DNA from: Streptomyces sp. NBC_00525
GTDB taxonomy: Bacteria; Actinomycetota; Actinomycetes; Streptomycetales; Streptomycetaceae
Assembly (NCBI RefSeq): GCF_036346595.1
Contig: NZ_CP107835.1
Span: 186,001 to 250,000 of the forward strand
Reading direction: 5' to 3'
DNA: 64,000 bases
The position numbers and the translations under genes are program-made. Of this stretch, positions 1 to 9,110 are shown piece after piece. The notes beneath the pieces were generated by a model, which was given only the letters and a program-made list of their open reading frames with translations, ran no database searches and had not been told where the DNA came from. Every line of letters starts with the position of its first letter. Position 1 is the first letter of the stretch.

Positions 1-813
1 TTCGCCTGGTTCTACGCCGTCAACAGCGGCCAGATCTCGATCCGCAACGGGATGAAGGGCCCCTCCGGCGTCGTCGTCAGCGAGGGCGCCGGCGGCCTCG
101 ACGCCGTCGCCCAGGCCCGCCGGCAGATCCGCAAGGGCACCCCGCTGATCGTCACCGGCGGCGTGGACGCCTCGATCTGCACCTGGGGCTGGGCCGCCCA
201 GCTGTCCACCGGCAGGCTCAGCACCAGCGACGAACCCACCCGCGCCTACCTGCCCTTCGACCGCGACGCCGGCGGCTACGTGCCCGGCGAGGGCGGCGCG
301 ATCCTCATCGCCGAGGACGCGGAAACGGCCCGCACGCGCGGCGCCCGCATCTACGGCGAGATCGCCGGCTACGGAGCCACGATGGACCCCCGGCCGGGCA
401 GCGGCCGCGAACCGGGCCTGCGCAAGGCGATCGAGGTCGCGCTCGCCGACGCCGGGACCGCGCCCGGCGAGGTGGACGCGGTCTTCGCCGACGGGGCCGG
501 CGAGCCCGCCCTCGACCGCGTCGAGGCCGACGCGATCAGCGCCGTCCTCGGCCCCCGCACCGTCCCGGTGACCGTGCCCAAGACCATGACGGGCCGCCTG
601 TACTCGGGCGCCTCGCCGCTGGACCTGGCCGCCGCCTTCCTCTCGATCCGCGACGGGGTCGTCCCGCCCACCGTGCACGTCGACCCGTGCCCGGACTACC
701 CCCTGGACCTGGTCCTCGGCCGGCCGCGCGAGGTCCGGGTGCGCACCGCGCTCGTCCTGGCCCGCGGCAGCGGCGGCTTCAACTCCGCCATGGTCGTACG
801 CGCAGCGGACTAG
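1..813 (+). CDS. Type II PKS chain-length factor (KS-beta), 5' truncated
   Basis: The reading frame is open from base 1 and stops at 811-813, so the N-terminal part of the gene lies outside the window. It matches the C-terminal two thirds of a ketosynthase-like chain-length factor, the non-condensing partner of KS-alpha in the minimal type II polyketide synthase, which sets chain length on the acyl carrier protein. The stretch around bases 67-102 (PSGVVVSEGAGGLDAV) is the position of the KS active-site Cys. KS-beta proteins normally have Gln there, but here Gly is seen at 85-87. The later KS motifs (GYVPGEGGAILIAE and the GRLYSG segment near the end) are present. The acyl carrier protein gene follows 88 bases downstream, as in a minimal PKS operon. 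Confidence 0.9.
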   Translation, partial: FAWFYAVNSGQISIRNGMKGPSGVVVSEGAGGLDAVAQARRQIRKGTPLIVTGGVDASICTWGWAAQLSTGRLSTSDEPTRAYLPFDRDAGGYVPGEGGAILIAEDAETARTRGARIYGEIAGYGATMDPRPGSGREPGLRKAIEVALADAGTAPGEVDAVFADGAGEPALDRVEADAISAVLGPRTVPVTVPKTMTGRLYSGASPLDLAAAFLSIRDGVVPPTVHVDPCPDYPLDLVLGRPREVRVRTALVLARGSGGFNSAMVVRAAD

Positions 814-901
814 AGCCCCGAACGGCGGGCGGCCCCGCCCGGGGGCCACCCGCCGCCCACGCACCGACCCACACCACCTCACGGACGAAAAGGACTTCCA
901 C

Positions 902-1171
902 ATGGCCACCAAGGCGTTCACCCTCGACGACCTCAAGCGCACCCTGCAGGAGGCCGCAGGCGTGGCCGAGGGCGTCGACCTGGACGGAGACATCCTCGAC
1001 ACGGAGTTCGACGTGCTCGGCTACGAGTCCCTCGCGCTGCTGGAGGCCGGCAGCCTCATCGAGCGCGAGTACGGCATATCCCTCGACGAGGAGGCCGTCA
1101 ACGACGCGCACACCCCGCGGGCCTTCATCGAGGTCGTCAACACCCAGCTCGCCCCCGCCCCGGCCGCTTGA
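902..1171 (+). CDS. Type II PKS acyl carrier protein
   Basis: This encodes 89 residues, the usual size of a discrete aromatic-PKS acyl carrier protein. The motif LGYESLALLE places the phosphopantetheine-accepting Ser at residue 43. It carries the growing poly-beta-ketone chain between the KS-alpha/KS-beta pair, the ketoreductase and the cyclases. The start follows an AAGGA ribosome binding site. It lies between the chain-length factor and the ketoreductase, the standard order, with only 12 bases to the next gene. Confidence 0.95.
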   Translation: MATKAFTLDDLKRTLQEAAGVAEGVDLDGDILDTEFDVLGYESLALLEAGSLIEREYGISLDEEAVNDAHTPRAFIEVVNTQLAPAPAA

Positions 1172-1183
1172 GGAGATCCGGAC

Positions 1184-1972
1184 ATGACGCAGCACACCAA
1201 CCCCCGGATCGCCCTCGTCACCGGCGCCACCAGCGGCATCGGCCTGTCCTCGGCGCGCCTGCTCGCCCGCGACGGCCACCGGGTCTTCATCGGCGCCCGC
1301 AGCGCCGACAACGTCGCCGAGACCGTCAAGGAGCTCCAGGCCGAGGGCCTGGACGTGGACGGCGGCGTCGTCGACGTCCGCGACACCGAGTCCGTCGACA
1401 GCTGGGTGCGCGCCGCGGTCGACCGCTTCGGCACCATCGACGTCGTCGTCAACAACGCGGGCCGCTCCGGCGGCGGCCCCACCGCCGACATCGCCGACGA
1501 GCTGTGGGACGACGTCATCGACACCAACCTCAACAGCGTCTTCCGCGTCACCCGCGCCGCCCTGACCATCGGCGGAATGCGAGCCAAGGACCGCGGCCGG
1601 ATCATCAACATCGCCTCCACCGCCGGCAAGCAGGGCGTCGTCCTCGGCGCCCCGTACTCGGCCTCCAAGCACGGCGTCGTCGGCTTCACCAAGGCCCTCG
1701 GCAACGAGCTGGCCCCGACCGGCATCACCGTCAACGCGGTCTGCCCCGGCTATGTGGAGACCCCGATGGCGCAGCGCGTGCGCCAGGGCTACGCCGCCGC
1801 CTACGACACCTCCGAGGAAGCCATCCTCGAGAAGTTCCAGTCGAAGATCCCGCTCGGCCGCTACTCCACCCCGGACGAGGTCGCCGGCCTGGTCGGCTAC
1901 CTGGCCTCGGACACCGCCGCCTCCATCACCTCGCAGGCGCTCAACGTCTGCGGCGGCCTGGGCAACTTCTAG
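1184..1972 (+). CDS. Type II PKS ketoreductase (C9-type SDR)
   Basis: This is a 262-aa short-chain dehydrogenase of the aromatic-PKS ketoreductase family, which reduces one keto group (usually C9) of the ACP-bound polyketide with NADPH. Visible motifs are the Rossmann glycine motif TGATSGIG near residue 14, NNAG, and the catalytic Ser and YSASK around residues 145-165. The C-terminus ends in CGGLGNF, like other members. A GAGGAG ribosome binding site precedes the ATG. Its presence argues for a reduced decaketide (angucycline- or benzofluorene-like) scaffold rather than an unreduced one. Confidence 0.95.
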   Translation: MTQHTNPRIALVTGATSGIGLSSARLLARDGHRVFIGARSADNVAETVKELQAEGLDVDGGVVDVRDTESVDSWVRAAVDRFGTIDVVVNNAGRSGGGPTADIADELWDDVIDTNLNSVFRVTRAALTIGGMRAKDRGRIINIASTAGKQGVVLGAPYSASKHGVVGFTKALGNELAPTGITVNAVCPGYVETPMAQRVRQGYAAAYDTSEEAILEKFQSKIPLGRYSTPDEVAGLVGYLASDTAASITSQALNVCGGLGNF

Positions 1973-2032
1973 GGCGCGTCCTCAAAGCCCCGCCCGCCGC
2001 ACGCACCACCAACCATCTGAGGAGAACCCGTC

Positions 2033-2977
2033 ATGACCACGCGTGAGGTCGAGCACGAGATCACCATCGGCGCCCCGGCCGCCGCCGTGTACCAACTGCT
2101 CGCGGACGTGACCAACTGGCCGCGCATCTTCCCGCCCACCATCCACGTCGACCGGGTCGAGGCCGACGGCGACGAGGAGCGCATCCGCATCTGGGCGACT
2201 GCCAACGGCTCCCCGAAGAACTGGACCTCGCGGCGCACCCTGGACCCCGCGGGCCTGCGCATCACCTTCCGCCAGGAGGTCCCGGCGGAGCCCGTCAAGC
2301 ACATGGGCGGCACCTGGATCATCGAGCCGCTCGGCGAGTCGGGGGCCCGCGTCCGGCTGCTGCACGACTTCAGCGCCATCGGCGACGACCCGCACGACCT
2401 GCTGTGGATCGCGCGGGCGGTCGACAAGAACAGCACCTCCGAACTGGCCGCCCTCAAGGCCAACGTCGAGGCGGCCCACGCCGCCGAGACCGAGGAGCTG
2501 ACCTTCTCGTTCACCGACACCGTCCGCACCACCGGCTCCGCCAAGGACGCCTTCGACTTCATCAACGAGGCCCACCTGTGGGCCGAACGCCTCCCGCACG
2601 TGGCCGTGGTGCGCCTCGCCGAGGACACTCCGGGCCTCCAGGAGCTGGAGATGGACACGCGCGCCAAGGACGGCTCGGTGCACACCACCAAGTCGTACCG
2701 GGTCGTCTTCCCGCACAGCAAGATCGCCTACAAGCAGGTCACCCTGCCGGCGCTGATGACCCTGCACACCGGCGAGTGGACCTTCGTCGAGACCGACGGC
2801 GGCACCGACGTCTCCTCGCAGCACACCGTCACCCTCAACACCGAGAACATCGCGCGCATCCTCGGCCCCGAAGCCACCGTGGCCGACGCCCGCGCCTACG
2901 TCCACACGGCGCTGTCCACCAACAGCTGCGCCACCCTCGCGCACGCGAAGGCCCACGCCGAGTCGAAGGCCCTCTGA
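2033..2977 (+). CDS. Didomain aromatase/cyclase
   Basis: The 314-aa protein has two START/polyketide-cyclase-like halves: residues about 1-145 (starting REVEHEITIGAPAAAVYQLL) and about 155-310 (TEELTFSFTDTVRTTGSAKDAFDFI). This is the layout of the didomain aromatases that act on C9-reduced chains and dehydrate and aromatise the first ring. A GAGGAG site lies just upstream of the ATG. The gene ends two bases before the next start, so translational coupling to the FAD hydroxylase is likely. Confidence 0.93.
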   Translation: MTTREVEHEITIGAPAAAVYQLLADVTNWPRIFPPTIHVDRVEADGDEERIRIWATANGSPKNWTSRRTLDPAGLRITFRQEVPAEPVKHMGGTWIIEPLGESGARVRLLHDFSAIGDDPHDLLWIARAVDKNSTSELAALKANVEAAHAAETEELTFSFTDTVRTTGSAKDAFDFINEAHLWAERLPHVAVVRLAEDTPGLQELEMDTRAKDGSVHTTKSYRVVFPHSKIAYKQVTLPALMTLHTGEWTFVETDGGTDVSSQHTVTLNTENIARILGPEATVADARAYVHTALSTNSCATLAHAKAHAESKAL

Positions 2978-2979
2978 CC

Positions 2980-4500
2980 ATGGCGCCCAAGTCCGCGGCC
3001 GGCGGTGCGGAGCCGGCTCCGGGCGGTCCCCGCCGCCCGGACCGGCTCAGCACCGAGGTCGTCGTCGTCGGGGCCGGCCCCGTCGGGCTGATGCTCGCCG
3101 CCGAGCTGGCCCGGGACGGCGTGGACGTGGTCGTGGTGGAGCGGCGCAAGGCCCCCTCCACCGAGTCACGGGCCTCCACGCTGCACGCCCGCACCATGGA
3201 GATCCTCGACGCGCGGGAGCTGCTGCCCGACGTCGGCACGCCGCCGAACGAACCGCGCGGCCACTTCGGCGGCCTCCCCCTCGACCTCACCCTGCCCGGC
3301 CCCCACCCCGGACAGTGGAAGGTGCCCCAGACCAGGACCGAGGCGATCCTGGAGGAGTGGGCGCTCTCCCTCGGCGCCGACCTCCGGTGCGGCCACGAAC
3401 TCGTCGCCGCCGGCGAGGTCGGCGACTACGTCGAGGCCGAGGCCCTCGGGCGCGACGGGGTGCTGCGGCTGCGGGCCCGCTACCTGGTCGCCTGCGACGG
3501 CGAGGAGAGCACCGTACGCCGGCTGACCGGGGCCGCGTTCCCCGGCCACGACGCCGTACGGGAGCTGCTGCGGGCCGACGTCGAGGGCATCGACGTGCCC
3601 GACCGGCGCTTTCAGCGCCTGGAACACGGGCTCGCCGTCGCCTGGCGCAACGAACGGGGCATCACCCGCGTCATGGCGCACGAGTTCGGCTCCACCGCGC
3701 GCCCGCGCACCACGGCCCCCTCGTTCGACGAGGTCACCACCGTCTGGAAACGCGTCACCGGGGAGGACATCAGCGGCGGCACACCGCTGTGGGTGAACTC
3801 CTTCGGCGACGCGTCCCGGCAGCTGGCCTCCTACCGGCACGGGCGGATTCTGTTCGCGGGAGACGCCGCGCACCGGCAGATGCCCATCGGCGGCCAGGCC
3901 CTCAACCTGGGCCTGCAGGACGCCTTCAACCTCGGCTGGAAGCTCGCGCTCACCGTGCGCGGGAAGGCACCCGACAGTCTCCTGGACACCTACCACGAGG
4001 AGCGGCACGCGGTGGGCCGCAGGGTCCTGGCCAACATCGAGGCCCAGGCCCTGCTCCTGCTCGGCGGCCCCGAGGCGGAGCCGCTGCGCGCCCTGCTGGG
4101 CGAGCTGGTCGGCCTGGACGAGGTACGGACCCACCTCGCCGGGATGATCAGCGGACTCGACGTGCGCCACCCGGTTCCGGGCCCGCCGCACCCGCTGCTC
4201 GGCGCCCGGCTGCCGCACACCGTCGTCCGTAGCGGCGGCCGCGAGCTGACCACGGCCGAACTGCTGCGCCCCCGCGGCGGACTGCTGCTCGACCTGGGCG
4301 GCACCGGCGTACGGCTGCCCGCCGGCTGGGCCGACCGGGTCAGAGCCGTCGCGGGCGACGCGGAGCCCGGCTCCCCGGTGGGGGAGAGCGGCGCCCTGCT
4401 CGTGCGGCCGGACGGCCACGTGGTGTGGGCGGGCCGGACCGGGGGCGGCCTCGCCGCGGCCCTCGAACGGTGGTTCGGCCCGGCGCGCACCCGGCTCTGA
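2980..4500 (+). CDS. FAD-dependent aromatic polyketide hydroxylase 1
   Basis: This 506-aa protein belongs to the aromatic flavoprotein monooxygenases (the family of PgaE, JadH and RdmE). The N-terminal GxGxxG motif is at residues 31-36 after a Pro/Gly-rich extension of about 25 residues not seen in its three neighbours. The second FAD motif GRILFAGDAAH is near residues 288-298. The C-terminal thioredoxin-like domain ends in LVRPDGHVVWAGR. The ATG lies two bases after the cyclase stop. It probably hydroxylates or oxidises the tetracyclic intermediate with NAD(P)H and O2. Its exact position of attack cannot be read from sequence. Confidence 0.9.
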   Translation: MAPKSAAGGAEPAPGGPRRPDRLSTEVVVVGAGPVGLMLAAELARDGVDVVVVERRKAPSTESRASTLHARTMEILDARELLPDVGTPPNEPRGHFGGLPLDLTLPGPHPGQWKVPQTRTEAILEEWALSLGADLRCGHELVAAGEVGDYVEAEALGRDGVLRLRARYLVACDGEESTVRRLTGAAFPGHDAVRELLRADVEGIDVPDRRFQRLEHGLAVAWRNERGITRVMAHEFGSTARPRTTAPSFDEVTTVWKRVTGEDISGGTPLWVNSFGDASRQLASYRHGRILFAGDAAHRQMPIGGQALNLGLQDAFNLGWKLALTVRGKAPDSLLDTYHEERHAVGRRVLANIEAQALLLLGGPEAEPLRALLGELVGLDEVRTHLAGMISGLDVRHPVPGPPHPLLGARLPHTVVRSGGRELTTAELLRPRGGLLLDLGGTGVRLPAGWADRVRAVAGDAEPGSPVGESGALLVRPDGHVVWAGRTGGGLAAALERWFGPARTRL

Positions 4501-4587
4501 GCCGCCGGACACGCCCCCGGGCGCGTCCGTACCCACCCCCCATGAAGCCAGTGCCCAGCGATCCCCACTGCAAGGAAGGACACCCTC

Positions 4588-6102
4588 ATGAAAGGGACAG
4601 CCGCGGACGCCGACGTCATAGTCGTCGGAGCCGGCCCGACCGGACTGATGCTCGCCGGCGAACTGCGCCTGGGCGGAGCCCGCGTCGTCGTGATCGAGAA
4701 GCTGGCTGCGCCGACCGGGCAGTCCCGCGGCCTGGGCTTCACCGCCCGGGCCATGGAAGTGTTCGACGAGCGCGGGCTGCTGCCCCGCTTCGGGCAGGGC
4801 GACACCCTCGCCACCAGCCCCATGGGGCACTTCGGCGGGGCCCAGTTCGACTTCACCGTGCTGGAGGACGCCCACTTCGGCGCCCGCGGCATCCCGCAGG
4901 GCGAGACCGAGGCCGTGCTGGAGGGCTGGGCCGTCGAACTCGGCGCCGACGTCCGGCGCGGCTGGGAGTTCCTCTCCCTCGCCGACGGCTTCCTGGACGG
5001 CGACCACGCCGAGATCACCGTCCGCACGCCCGAAGGCACCGAACAGCACCTGCGCGCCGCCTACCTGGTGGCCGCCGACGGAGGCGCCAGCCGGGTCCGC
5101 AGGGCCGCCGGGTTCGACTTCCCCGGCACCGACGCCACCCAGGGCATGTACCTCGCCGACGTCACCGGCTGCGCGCTGCGGCCCCGCTTCCTCGGCGAAC
5201 GCCTGAACAACGGCATGGTGATGGCCGCCCCGCTCGCCGAGGGCGTGGACCGGATCATCGTCTGCCCCGACGGCACCCCCGCCCACGACCGCGAGCGGAC
5301 CGTCACCTTCGAGGAGGTCGCGGCGGCCTGGCAGTCCATCACCGGCGAGGACATCTCGCACGGCGGCGCCGACTGGGTCTCCTCCTTCACCAACGCCACC
5401 CGCCAGGCATCGGAGTACCGGCGCGGCCGGGTGTTCGTCGCCGGGGACGCGGCCCACATCCACCTCCCGGCCGGCGGCCAGGGCCTGAGCACCGGGGTGC
5501 AGGACGCCTCCAACCTCGGCTGGAAGCTCGCCGCCGTGGCCCGCGGCGACGCCCCCGAGGAACTGCTGGACACCTACCACGCCGAGCGGTGGCCGGTCGG
5601 CCGCCGCCTGCTGGCCAACACCCGAGCCCAGGGCGTGGTCTTCCTCGGCGGCGCGGAGGCCGACCCGCTGCGCGAACTGTTCGCCGAACTCGTCCGCTAC
5701 GACGACGTCAAGCGGCACCTGGCCGGCGCGGTCAGCCACCTCGACATCCGCTACGACCTCGGGGCCGGCGAGGACGCCCACCCGCTGGTCGGCCGCCGGA
5801 TGCCGCCGCGGCCGCTGATCGACGCGGACGGTGGCCGGCACCGCGTCGCACAGCTGCTGCGCACGGGCCGGGCCGTGCTGCTCGACCTGGCCGACGACGT
5901 CGCGGTGCGCGGCGCGGCGGCCGGGCACCGGGGCCGCCTCGACGTGCACACCGTGTCCGCCAAGCCGGTCGACGGCCCGGACGTGCTGGCCGGCGCCGGT
6001 GCGCTGCTGGTCCGCCCCGACGGGTACGTGGCCTGGGCGGGCGGTTCCGCGCAGGGGCTGACGGCCGCGCTGGAGCGGTGGCTCGGACCGGCCGAATCCT
6101 GA
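4588..6102 (+). CDS. FAD-dependent aromatic polyketide hydroxylase 2
   Basis: This 504-aa flavoprotein monooxygenase is from the same family as its neighbours. GAGPTG is near residues 15-20, the mid-protein motif VAADGGASRVRR is present, GDAAHIHLPAGGQG is near residue 290, and the C-terminal domain ends VRPDGYVAWAG. The start has an AAGGAAGG ribosome binding site 8 bases upstream. It is closer to the 7578 and 9111 genes than to the one at 2980. Multiple paralogous oxygenases in one aromatic PKS cluster usually act one after another in C-ring oxidation, ring opening or epoxidation. Confidence 0.92.
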   Translation: MKGTAADADVIVVGAGPTGLMLAGELRLGGARVVVIEKLAAPTGQSRGLGFTARAMEVFDERGLLPRFGQGDTLATSPMGHFGGAQFDFTVLEDAHFGARGIPQGETEAVLEGWAVELGADVRRGWEFLSLADGFLDGDHAEITVRTPEGTEQHLRAAYLVAADGGASRVRRAAGFDFPGTDATQGMYLADVTGCALRPRFLGERLNNGMVMAAPLAEGVDRIIVCPDGTPAHDRERTVTFEEVAAAWQSITGEDISHGGADWVSSFTNATRQASEYRRGRVFVAGDAAHIHLPAGGQGLSTGVQDASNLGWKLAAVARGDAPEELLDTYHAERWPVGRRLLANTRAQGVVFLGGAEADPLRELFAELVRYDDVKRHLAGAVSHLDIRYDLGAGEDAHPLVGRRMPPRPLIDADGGRHRVAQLLRTGRAVLLDLADDVAVRGAAAGHRGRLDVHTVSAKPVDGPDVLAGAGALLVRPDGYVAWAGGSAQGLTAALERWLGPAES

Positions 6103-6121
6103 ACCCGCCGCAGCGCACACG

Positions 6122-6163
6122 ACAGGGGCCCGGCTCGCCGCTACCGGCGAGCCGGGCCCCTGT
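6122..6163. terminator. Bidirectional terminator hairpin
   Basis: A perfect 19-bp inverted repeat (arms 6122-6140 and 6145-6163) with a 4-base loop lies between the convergent ends of hydroxylase 2 and the methyltransferase-like gene. It has no long T tract, which is common for Streptomyces terminators. Confidence 0.85.
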
Positions 6164-6173
6164 GCGCCGGCGG

Positions 6174-7259
6174 TCAGACGGCGACGGCCTCGACGATCGA
6201 GACGGCCGCGGCGGTCTCCACGACCCGCTCCAGACGGAAGCCGGCCTTCGCCACCAGCTCCGCGTACTGCGACCGGGTGCGCTCCCTGCCGCCCACGAGC
6301 AGCAGCAGCCACAGGTCGACGAGCTTGGAGGAGTGCGGCTCGTTGCCCGCTTCCGGAACGACCATCTCGACCAGCAGGAGCTTGCCGCCCGGCTTGGCCG
6401 CGGCGCGCGCGTTCCGCAGGATCTGCAGCGCCTGCTCCTCGGGCCAGTCGTGCACGATGTGCTTGAGGACGTACGCGTCCGCGCCCGCCGGCATCGGCTC
6501 GAAGAGGTCGCCGTCGGCCAGCGTCACCCGGTTCGCGACGCCCTGCGCCGCCAGGAACTCCGCCGCGCCGTTCCCGGCGACCCGCGGGTCCGACAGGATG
6601 CCCTTGGTGTCCGGGGCGCTGTTCAGAATCCCGGCCAGCAGCGCGCCGTTGGCACCGCAGAAGTCCACGACCGTGCCGAACCCGGAGAAGTCGTACGCGG
6701 CCACGACCGGCTCGGTCTCGGTGGCGGACATGTTGCCCATGCCGCCCATGAACACCGCGCCGTACTCCTGGTTCTGCGCGAAGTACTCGAAGGCGCCCAT
6801 GCCGCGCCGCTTCGGCAGACTGGGCTCGCCGGTCCGCACGGAGTCCAGGAAGCCGTCCCAGTCCTCCCAGTGCTGCGAGTGGCCCATGAGCACACAGAGG
6901 TCGCGCATCGTCGCCGGGTGCCCGGCACGCAGCGCGTCGGCCATCGGCGTCAGCGCCCAGCGGCCGTCCTCCCGCACCTCGAACACGCCGTGGCTCGCCA
7001 GGAGGCGCAGCACCCGCTCCAGCGCCCCGGCGTCCGCACCGACCTCCGCCGCGATCTCGGCGACCGGCCGCGGACCGGCCTCCAGGGCCTCGGCCACACG
7101 CAACTCGGCGACGACGTAAAGGGCCTGGGTCACCATCGAACCCATGGCCAGTTCGAGCAGGGCGAAGGGGGGCGGGGCCAGCTCCCGGGCCTGCTTCTGC
7201 AGGTCCGCCCGGGTCTTCTCCGCGGCGCGGACGACTTCGGGGGGTGGCACAGCGGGCAT
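6174..7259 (-). CDS. O-methyltransferase-like protein with degenerate SAM motif
   Basis: The 361-aa protein has the fold layout of plant-type class I O-methyltransferases: an N-terminal dimerisation and winged-helix part, then a Rossmann domain. The usual SAM-binding DxGGGxG is replaced by VDFCGANG near residues 198-205, while the catalytic-type HDWPEE near residue 268 is kept. It is antisense to the PKS operon and divergent from the 7578 hydroxylase. By established knowledge, AlpH of kinamycin is an O-methyltransferase-like enzyme that couples glutamylhydrazine to the polyketide without SAM. This gene is a candidate for that role given the hydrazine-type genes nearby. It could still be a true methyltransferase. 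Confidence 0.85.
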   Translation of the reverse strand: MPAVPPPEVVRAAEKTRADLQKQARELAPPPFALLELAMGSMVTQALYVVAELRVAEALEAGPRPVAEIAAEVGADAGALERVLRLLASHGVFEVREDGRWALTPMADALRAGHPATMRDLCVLMGHSQHWEDWDGFLDSVRTGEPSLPKRRGMGAFEYFAQNQEYGAVFMGGMGNMSATETEPVVAAYDFSGFGTVVDFCGANGALLAGILNSAPDTKGILSDPRVAGNGAAEFLAAQGVANRVTLADGDLFEPMPAGADAYVLKHIVHDWPEEQALQILRNARAAAKPGGKLLLVEMVVPEAGNEPHSSKLVDLWLLLLVGGRERTRSQYAELVAKAGFRLERVVETAAAVSIVEAVAV

Positions 7260-7577
7260 GGGTTCCTCCAGGGCAGATGAGCGTCCCAACCGCCGGAAGG
7301 GACCGTCCCGCCACCGTAGGCAGGAGGGGTGGACCCGCCCTGGAAAGCGGCTCGGACGCATCTGGAGCCGGTGACGGCCGCGCCGCCCGCCGCCCCACGG
7401 CCGCCCCAGAACCGCTCGGCGCCCGCTCGACGTGGGCCGGAGACCCGCCCGTCCGGAGCACCTCAGTCGGCATCCTGGGCCCGGCACCGCGTTGCCGGGG
7501 TCCGACGTCTCTGCACCGCGCCTCGACCCCCCTGGTCTTCTCTGATGATCCCAACCGTCCGTACGGAGGAATCGAAA
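7260..7577. promoter_or_regulatory. Divergent intergenic region
   Basis: This 318-bp stretch separates the methyltransferase-like gene (leftward) from FAD hydroxylase 3 (rightward) and must hold promoters for both. Only the GGAGGA ribosome binding site at 7565-7570 is clear. I see no convincing repeat or -35/-10 pair. Confidence 0.5.
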
Positions 7578-9056
7578 ATGGCAAAGAGCGCGATCATCGT
7601 GGGCGCCGGGCCGGTCGGTCTGATGCTCGCGGGGGAGCTGCGGCTCGGCGGCGCGGACGTCGTCGTCTACGACAAACTGCCCGCCCCCAGCGGCGAGTCG
7701 CGCGGCCTCGGGTTCACCAGCCGTACCGCGGAGGTCTTCGACCAGCGCGGACTGCTCGGCCGGCTCGGCGACATCCGCTGGGGCAAGCAGGGCCACTACG
7801 GCGGCGTCCGCATCGACTTCTCCCTCCTGGACGAGAGCCACTTCGGCATCATGGGCCTGGCCCAGTCCGTCACCGAGGACATGCTCGGCCGCTGGGTCGG
7901 CGAGCTGGGCGTCGAGGTGCGCCGGGGCTACGAGCTGACCACCCTGACCGAGACCGGCGACGGCGTGGTCGCCGGCTTCCGGGGCCCGGACGGGCCCGCC
8001 GAGGCCACCGCCACGTACGTCATCGGCTGCGACGGCGGCAAGTCCACCGTGCGCACCCTGGCCGGCATCGACTTCCCCGGCGTCGAGGCCACCCGCGGCA
8101 TGTACCTGGCCGACGTCGTCGGCGCGAACGTGCGGATGCGGCCCATCGGCGAGCGCATCGAGGGCGGCGGCATGGTGCTGTCCGTCACCCTGGAGCCGGG
8201 CGTGGACCGCATCGTCATCCACGAGCCCGGCGTACGCCCGCACCACGGCGAGGGCGAGCTGCGGTTCTCGGAGCTGGCCGACGCCTGGCAGCGCATGACC
8301 GGCGAGGACATCCACGGCGCCTCCGCCTCCTGGATGTGCGCCCTCACCAACGCCACCGGCCTCGCCGCCCAGTACCGCAAGGGCCGGATCTTCCTCGCCG
8401 GTGACGCCGCCCACGACCACGCGCCGCTCGGCGCCCAGGGCGTCAGCGTCGGTCTCCAGGACGCCGTCAACCTCGGCTGGAAGCTCGCCGCCGTGCTCAC
8501 CGGCCGGGCCCCCGAGTCCCTGCTCGACACCTACCACGCCGAACGCCACCCGGTCGGCGAGGAACTGATGCGCGACGTGCACTCGATGTCGATGCTGTAC
8601 CTCGCCGGCGAGGAGATGGAGCCGCTGCGCGCCGTCGTACGCGAACTCGTCCAGCTGCCCGAGGCCGCCCGGCGGCTCGCCGGCCGCGTCTCCGGACTCC
8701 ACCTCGCCTACGACATGGGCCCCGGGGAACACCCCCTGCTCGGGCTGCGGCTGGCCCCGCACCGCGCTCTCGAACGCGCCGACGGCAGCCGTACGACGGT
8801 CGCCGAACTCCTGCACGGGGCGCGCGGCGTGCTCATCGTCACGGACGGGGACGCCGGCCCGGCCGGACTCGCCGCGCGCTGGGCCGGCGGCGTCGACGTC
8901 GTCACCGGCACCTGGGCCGACCAGGAGGCCGGCCGGGCCGACGCCCCGCACGCCGTGCTGGTCCGCCCCGACGGCTACATCGCCTGGGTGTCGCCGGACG
9001 GCGGCGACCTCGAAACCGCCCTCACCCGTTGGTTCGGGGCGCCCGCGGCCGGCTGA
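7578..9056 (+). CDS. FAD-dependent aromatic polyketide hydroxylase 3
   Basis: This 492-aa flavoprotein monooxygenase starts MAKSAIIVGAGPVGLMLAGEL. The ATG at 7578 is chosen because GGAGGA lies 8 bases upstream and the Rossmann motif begins within ten residues. The second FAD motif reads GRIFLAGDAAHDHAPLGAQG. The His-Ile-His of its paralogs (HIHMPAG) is replaced by HDHAPLG, a visible difference near the flavin. A 60-bp stretch (7647-7706) is identical to 9180-9239 in the next gene, so the two arose by tandem duplication or share converted DNA. Confidence 0.93.
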   Translation: MAKSAIIVGAGPVGLMLAGELRLGGADVVVYDKLPAPSGESRGLGFTSRTAEVFDQRGLLGRLGDIRWGKQGHYGGVRIDFSLLDESHFGIMGLAQSVTEDMLGRWVGELGVEVRRGYELTTLTETGDGVVAGFRGPDGPAEATATYVIGCDGGKSTVRTLAGIDFPGVEATRGMYLADVVGANVRMRPIGERIEGGGMVLSVTLEPGVDRIVIHEPGVRPHHGEGELRFSELADAWQRMTGEDIHGASASWMCALTNATGLAAQYRKGRIFLAGDAAHDHAPLGAQGVSVGLQDAVNLGWKLAAVLTGRAPESLLDTYHAERHPVGEELMRDVHSMSMLYLAGEEMEPLRAVVRELVQLPEAARRLAGRVSGLHLAYDMGPGEHPLLGLRLAPHRALERADGSRTTVAELLHGARGVLIVTDGDAGPAGLAARWAGGVDVVTGTWADQEAGRADAPHAVLVRPDGYIAWVSPDGGDLETALTRWFGAPAAG

Positions 9057-9110
9057 CGGCCCCGCGCGACACCTCCCGTGCACGGCAGCTTCGATGTTGA
9101 GGAGAAGAAC

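Noticed and set aside
687..2046. Arg/Pro-rich frames within the KS-beta, ACP and ketoreductase genes
   Set aside because: Their composition is typical of shifted reading of high-GC coding DNA, and the true genes in other frames carry full motifs.
3166..7584. Very long open frame on the minus strand through the FAD hydroxylase genes
   Set aside because: It is a high-GC shadow of the rightward hydroxylase genes; only its far end coincides with part of the methyltransferase-like coding region, and it has no family motifs of its own.
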